From: JACDAS01 sp046262415
GTDB taxonomy: Bacteria; Actinomycetota; Thermoleophilia; Gaiellales; Gaiellaceae
Direction: 5' to 3'
Assembly: GCA_046262415.1 (NCBI GenBank)
Contig: JBHEMU010000146.1
Coordinates: forward strand, 62,001 to 126,000
Length of the DNA stretch: 64,000 nucleotides
The notes beneath the pieces were generated by a model. That model was given only the letters and a program-made list of their open reading frames with translations. It had not been told where the DNA came from and did no database searches. Each line of letters begins with the position of its first letter. The first letter of the stretch is position 1. A program made the position numbers and the translations under genes. Shown piece by piece: positions 61,163-64,000 of this stretch.

Positions 61163-62317
61163 GCTGAAGCCGACCGGCCGGCGGTCCGACGGCGTCTCGG
61201 CACCGCTCGCTCGCGCGTAGAGGTGCGCCAGCAGCGCCGCGTGGCCCGCAGGCGCCAGGCCGTTCCGCCGCAGCCAGTCGTCGGCCTCGTCTGCCGCCAG
61301 CGGGCCGAACTCGACCGACGCGGCGCACCGCCCAGGCCGGGACACGGCCGGATGGAGCCGACGCAGCGGCTCGTTGGTGGTCACGAGGACGACCACGCGC
61401 AGACCCTGGCCGATGATGCCGTCGACGACGTTGAGCAGCCGCGAGAGGCCCTGGCCCGTCCGCTCCTTCGCGTCCGCCGAGAGCAGCTCGCCGGCATCCT
61501 CCAGGACGAGCAGCCGCCAGCGTGCCGCGTCCTCGCCGTCCTCGTCGTCCTCGTCGTCCTCGGCTTTCCGGAGCAGGACGTCGAGCATGTAGCTCGACTG
61601 GCCGAAGAAGGCCTCGGGATCGGTGACGTAGTGCACCTCGCACCAGCCGCGCCACGCCCATGCGAGCGCGCGCAACGCGTGCGTCTTCCCGGTGCCGGGC
61701 TCGCCGTGCCACAGCACCAGCTGGCCGGCCGCATCGGGCCTGAAGGTCGGAGCGCAGAGACGCTCCAGCTGGACCCGCACAGGGCGCGCGTAGTTGCCGG
61801 CGATCTCGTCCCAGTCGGGCACGGCGATCCTCCGCACGATCGCGCGGGAACCCCGGTCGCCGAGCGACCAGAGGCGCATGGGCACCGTCTCGTCGCGCGG
61901 CTCGGACCTTGGGTAGCGCTCCCGCAGCCACGACTCGGCGTCGTCGATCAGATCGCGCTCGAACGCGGCCACATGCACCGTGACCGCGCCTTCGCCGAGG
62001 TAAACGTGGGCGAAGCCGTCCCGCGCGAGCAGCGGCTCGAGATCGAGCAGCAGTGAAGCGACGTGTTGACCACGGTGCGTGGCCAGGGCGAAGGGAAGCA
62101 GCGGCTCGTACGCGCGCGACTCGCACGGCCAGGTCGCCCAGGACGTGTGCGGCAGGGCTCGCTCGATTACGAGCGCGGCGAAGCGCGAGTAGGGGACGGA
62201 GCACAGACTCAGCTCCTCGGTCAGGACCAGCCGCTCGCGCGCCACCTCCCGCGGGGCGTCCACGTCGAGCTCGGTTGTCGACGGCCCGTCGGGGCCGAGG
62301 CCGTGCGAGGTGCTCAT
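61154..62317 (-). CDS. AAA+ family ATPase with DUF5925-like N-terminal domain
   Basis: The 387-residue protein has an N-terminal domain of about 160 residues (SVPYSRFAALVIERALPHTS is characteristic), then an AAA+ core. Walker A is GEPGTGKT (205-212), Walker B RLLVLEDAGE (about 268-277), sensor 1 VVLVTTNEPL and the arginine-finger region VSRPGRCAA. A run of acidic residues (EDDEDDEDGED, 253-263) lies between strands. Such proteins are found in actinobacteria, with unknown function. The ribosome site AGAAGGAG precedes the ATG at 62317. A short leader ORF and a hairpin lie upstream. Confidence 0.85.
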   Translation of the reverse strand: MSTSHGLGPDGPSTTELDVDAPREVARERLVLTEELSLCSVPYSRFAALVIERALPHTSWATWPCESRAYEPLLPFALATHRGQHVASLLLDLEPLLARDGFAHVYLGEGAVTVHVAAFERDLIDDAESWLRERYPRSEPRDETVPMRLWSLGDRGSRAIVRRIAVPDWDEIAGNYARPVRVQLERLCAPTFRPDAAGQLVLWHGEPGTGKTHALRALAWAWRGWCEVHYVTDPEAFFGQSSYMLDVLLRKAEDDEDDEDGEDAARWRLLVLEDAGELLSADAKERTGQGLSRLLNVVDGIIGQGLRVVVLVTTNEPLRRLHPAVSRPGRCAASVEFGPLAADEADDWLRRNGLAPAGHAALLAHLYARASGAETPSDRRPVGFSSA

Positions 62318-62348
62318 CGTGCTTCTCCTTCTAGGACAGGTCGGACCA

Positions 62349-62364
62349 CTCCGCGGTCGCGGAG
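62349..62364 (-). promoter_or_regulatory. Hairpin between leader ORF and AAA+ gene
   Basis: CTCCGC and GCGGAG form a six-base stem around a four-base loop. It lies after the stop of the short ORF and before the ribosome site of the ATPase gene, so it could act in attenuation. Confidence 0.45.
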
Positions 62365-62368
62365 CGGC

Positions 62369-62416
62369 CTAGCTGGCTGGTCGACGGTCGGGTCGGGAGA
62401 CCGTCGCGAGAAGCAC
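62369..62416 (-). CDS. Possible 15-residue leader peptide
   Basis: On the minus strand a very strong ribosome site, AAGGAGG (62425-62431), lies eight bases before a GTG at 62416. It opens a frame of 15 codons, VLLATVSRPDRRPAS, ending in TAG. The peptide is rich in arginine and proline near its end, as in leader peptides that stall ribosomes. It is 51 bases upstream of the AAA+ gene, with a hairpin in between. It could instead be a tiny functional peptide, or chance. Confidence 0.4.
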   Translation of the reverse strand: MLLATVSRPDRRPAS

Positions 62417-62461
62417 GAGATTCACCTCCTTCACAGCTCGGAAACGACAAACGGCCGCGGA

Positions 62462-62497
62462 GGATAGCCGAGACCGCCGCGGACCGCCTGTTAGCCT
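62462..62497. promoter_or_regulatory. Divergent -10 boxes (TATCCT / TAGCCT)
   Basis: TATCCT on the minus strand (62462-62467) would start the leader-AAA+ message. TAGCCT on the plus strand (62492-62497) is six bases from the GTG at 62504 and gives a leaderless message for the VOC gene. Confidence 0.5.
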
Positions 62498-62503
62498 CGG
62501 AGC

Positions 62504-62998
62504 GTGTCCGAGCCGATCGATCCAGGCGCAGACATCGGCCACGTCCACCTGAAGGTGTCGGACATCGAGCGCTCGCTCGGCTTCTACCAGGACGTGCTCG
62601 GGTTCGAGGTGACGCAGCGCATCGGCAACCAGGCCGTCTTCCTCTCGGCCGGCGGCTACCACCACCACATCGCGCTCAACACGTGGGAGTCCAGGGGCGG
62701 CAAGCCGCCGCCTCCGCTGACGACCGGCCTCTACCACGTCGCGATCCGCTATCCCACCCGCCGCGCCCTCGCGGTCGCGCTCCGCCGCCTCGTCGAGGCC
62801 GGTGTCCCGCTGAGCGGTGCCTCGGACCACGGCGTCAGCGAGGCCCTCTACCTGAGCGATCCCGACACCAACGGGATCGAGCTGTATCGCAACCGCCCGC
62901 GGGAGGAGTGGCCGCGGCCGGCCGACGGCTCGCCGGGGGTGGCGATGGACACGCGGCCCCTCGATCTCCAGGGTCTGCTCGCCGAGCTCGACGCGTAG
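62504..62998 (+). CDS. VOC family protein (glyoxalase / ring-cleavage dioxygenase fold)
   Basis: The 164 residues contain two beta-alpha-beta-beta-beta units. DIGHVHLKVSDIERSLGFYQ supplies the first metal-binding histidine, TGLYHVAIRYPTRRALAVAL the second, and DPDTNGIELYRNRPREEW the glutamate. This is the metal site of extradiol dioxygenases and related VOC enzymes such as CatE. The real substrate is unknown. The gene begins six bases after a TAGCCT box and ends three bases before the phosphotransferase gene. Confidence 0.85.
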   Translation: MSEPIDPGADIGHVHLKVSDIERSLGFYQDVLGFEVTQRIGNQAVFLSAGGYHHHIALNTWESRGGKPPPPLTTGLYHVAIRYPTRRALAVALRRLVEAGVPLSGASDHGVSEALYLSDPDTNGIELYRNRPREEWPRPADGSPGVAMDTRPLDLQGLLAELDA

Positions 62999-63001
62999 GG
63001 C

Positions 63002-63840
63002 GTGGCCCAGGCGCGGCTGCGGGCGGAATGGCTGGAGCGGCTGCCGCGACTCGTCGAGGAGTGCGCCGAGCAGTGGTCGCTGCGCCTGGGAGGCCCCCTC
63101 GCGGGCGCGAACGTCTCGCTCCTACTCCCCGCCACGACCACGGGCGGTGGCGAAGCCGTCCTCAAGCTCGGCTTCCCCCACCGCGAGAGCGAGCACGAGG
63201 CCGAAGCTCTGGGCCGGTGGAACGGGGAGGGCGCCGTCCGGCTGCTCGCGCACGACCGCGACCGCGGGGCGTTCCTGCTCGAGCGCTGCCGGCCGGGCAC
63301 GCACCTGCGCGAGCTCGGGGCCGACGCGGCGACCGACGTCGTCGCGGCCCTGCTGCCGAGGCTCTGGGTTCCGGCTGCCGCACCGTTCCGTCCGCTGGCC
63401 GACGAGGCGGCGTGGTGGGCCTCCTACCTGCCGGAGACCTGGGAGCGCGCCGGCCGGCCGTTCGAGCGGCTGCTGCTCGACGCCGCGGTCGGGGCGCTCC
63501 GCGAGCTCGCGCCGACACAGGGCGAGCAGGTCCTGCTGAACCAGGACCTCCATGCCGGGAACGTCCTGCGGGCCGAGCGTGAGCCGTGGCTCGTGATCGA
63601 CCCGAACTCGCCGGCGAGCGTGAGTTCGCGCTGGCGCCGCTTCTCCGCTCCCACGACCTCGGCCACTCCGAGCACGCTCTCCTCCGCCGGCTCGACCGCC
63701 TGACCGCGGAGCTCGAGCTCGATCGCGACCGGGCATGCGGCTGGGCGCTCGGCCAGACGCTGGCCTGGGCCTGGGAGAACGGCGACGTGCTCGCGCGCCA
63801 CGTCGAGACGGCCCGCTGGCTCCTGCGAGCGAGGTGCTGA
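63002..63840 (+). pseudogene. Aminoglycoside/hydroxyurea-type phosphotransferase, frameshifted
   Basis: The first frame, from the GTG at 63002, reads LPATTTGGGEAVLKLGFPHR, then LLNQDLHAGNVLRAEREPW and LVIDPN, the catalytic loop and DFG-like aspartate of APH(6)-type kinases. Family members continue with DPKPLAGEREF. Here AGEREFALAPLLRSHDLGH appears in another frame and stays open to 63840, with the normal ending. The break is at about 63605, where four bases (as GCCG) seem to be missing between DP and LAGE. The gene is thus inactive, or the assembly has an error. Confidence 0.8.
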
Positions 63841-63843
63841 CGG

Positions 63844-64000
63844 TCAGGGTCGCCCGCTGGGTTCCGCGCGTTCCACCTCGAGGTGCGGGAGCCAGCGGAG
63901 CCACCGGGGCAGGTACCAGTTGCGCTCACCCAGCAGCACCATCGATCCCGGCAGGAGCACCGAGCGGATGATCGTCGCGTCGATCAGCAGCGAGACCGCC
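63844..64000 (-). CDS. MMPL family transporter (C-terminal fragment)
   Basis: The gene enters from the right edge, and only the last 51 residues are seen: AVSLLIDATIIRSVLLPGSM, then LLGERNWYLPRWLRWLPHL and a short polar tail, with the TGA at 63844-63846. This is the usual end of actinobacterial MMPL (RND-like) transporters, which move lipids or drugs across the membrane. It faces the phosphotransferase gene across three bases. Confidence 0.85.
   Translation of the reverse strand, partial: AVSLLIDATIIRSVLLPGSMVLLGERNWYLPRWLRWLPHLEVERAEPSGRP

Noticed and set aside
1..64000. tRNA, rRNA, insertion sequence transposases and phage genes
   Set aside because: I looked for tRNA cloverleaf arms, rRNA-like sequence, DDE or serine recombinase proteins and phage structural proteins and saw none.

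Overview
The window comes from a very G+C-rich bacterial chromosome. Almost every open frame uses G/C third positions, GTG and TTG starts are common, many genes join by 4-bp ATGA/GTGA/TTGA overlaps, and many start codons sit 6-9 bases after a TANNNT box, which is the signature of leaderless actinobacterial transcripts. Together with single-membrane style gene content (no outer-membrane factor next to the RND pumps) this suggests an actinobacterium, perhaps of the Thermoleophilia type; the class is an inference, and no rRNA or other marker gene lies in the window.

Most of the 64 kb is one surface-glycan locus. From 1 to 3.6 kb, on the minus strand, are two O-antigen-ligase/polymerase-like membrane proteins, a small membrane-anchored protein and a glycosyltransferase. 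From 3.65 to 14.8 kb, on the plus strand, come a methyltransferase, three glycosyltransferases, a CDP-tyvelose-epimerase-like SDR, a Wzm/Wzt-type ABC exporter, UDP-sulfoquinovose synthase (SqdB), and a NeuA-like, hydroxyacid dehydrogenase and NeuB-like run. These imply an exported glycan that may carry sulfoquinovose and a nonulosonic (sialic-like) acid.

From 14.8 to 22.8 kb lies a foreign-looking block on the minus strand: two RND efflux permeases (one frameshifted), a minimal adaptor and a monooxygenase-fold protein, plus a divergent cupin gene. Its genes use strong Shine-Dalgarno sites and -35/-10 promoters instead of leaderless starts. The glycan locus resumes at 22.8 kb with a NeuC-like UDP-sugar 2-epimerase, a capsule-type transferase, an asparagine synthetase and methyltransferases.

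From 29.5 to 36.2 kb there is a glycosyltransferase operon and a large gene with two fused GT4 modules. From 36.2 to 41.9 kb come a deacetylase, housekeeping-like small genes, a carbamoyltransferase and a first Wzx-type flippase. From 41.9 to 54 kb a long minus-strand operon carries glycosyltransferases, a polytopic membrane protein, two DegT aminotransferases, SDR enzymes, an ATP-grasp ligase and an ArnC-like transferase. From 54 to 61.2 kb, on the plus strand, are a subtilisin-inhibitor-like secreted protein, two more ATP-grasp enzymes around a deacetylase, a glycosyltransferase, an RmlD-like reductase, a lipoprotein and a second flippase. The right end (61.2-64 kb) has an AAA+ ATPase behind a possible leader peptide, a VOC protein, a frameshifted phosphotransferase and the tail of an MMPL transporter.

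Non-coding highlights are a 97-bp three-hairpin repeat (one single copy, one tandem pair, and one diverged relative), a separate palindromic element present once between genes and once in frame inside a glycosyltransferase gene, a 30-bp perfect palindrome beside the RND promoter, and divergent promoters with overlapping -10 boxes.
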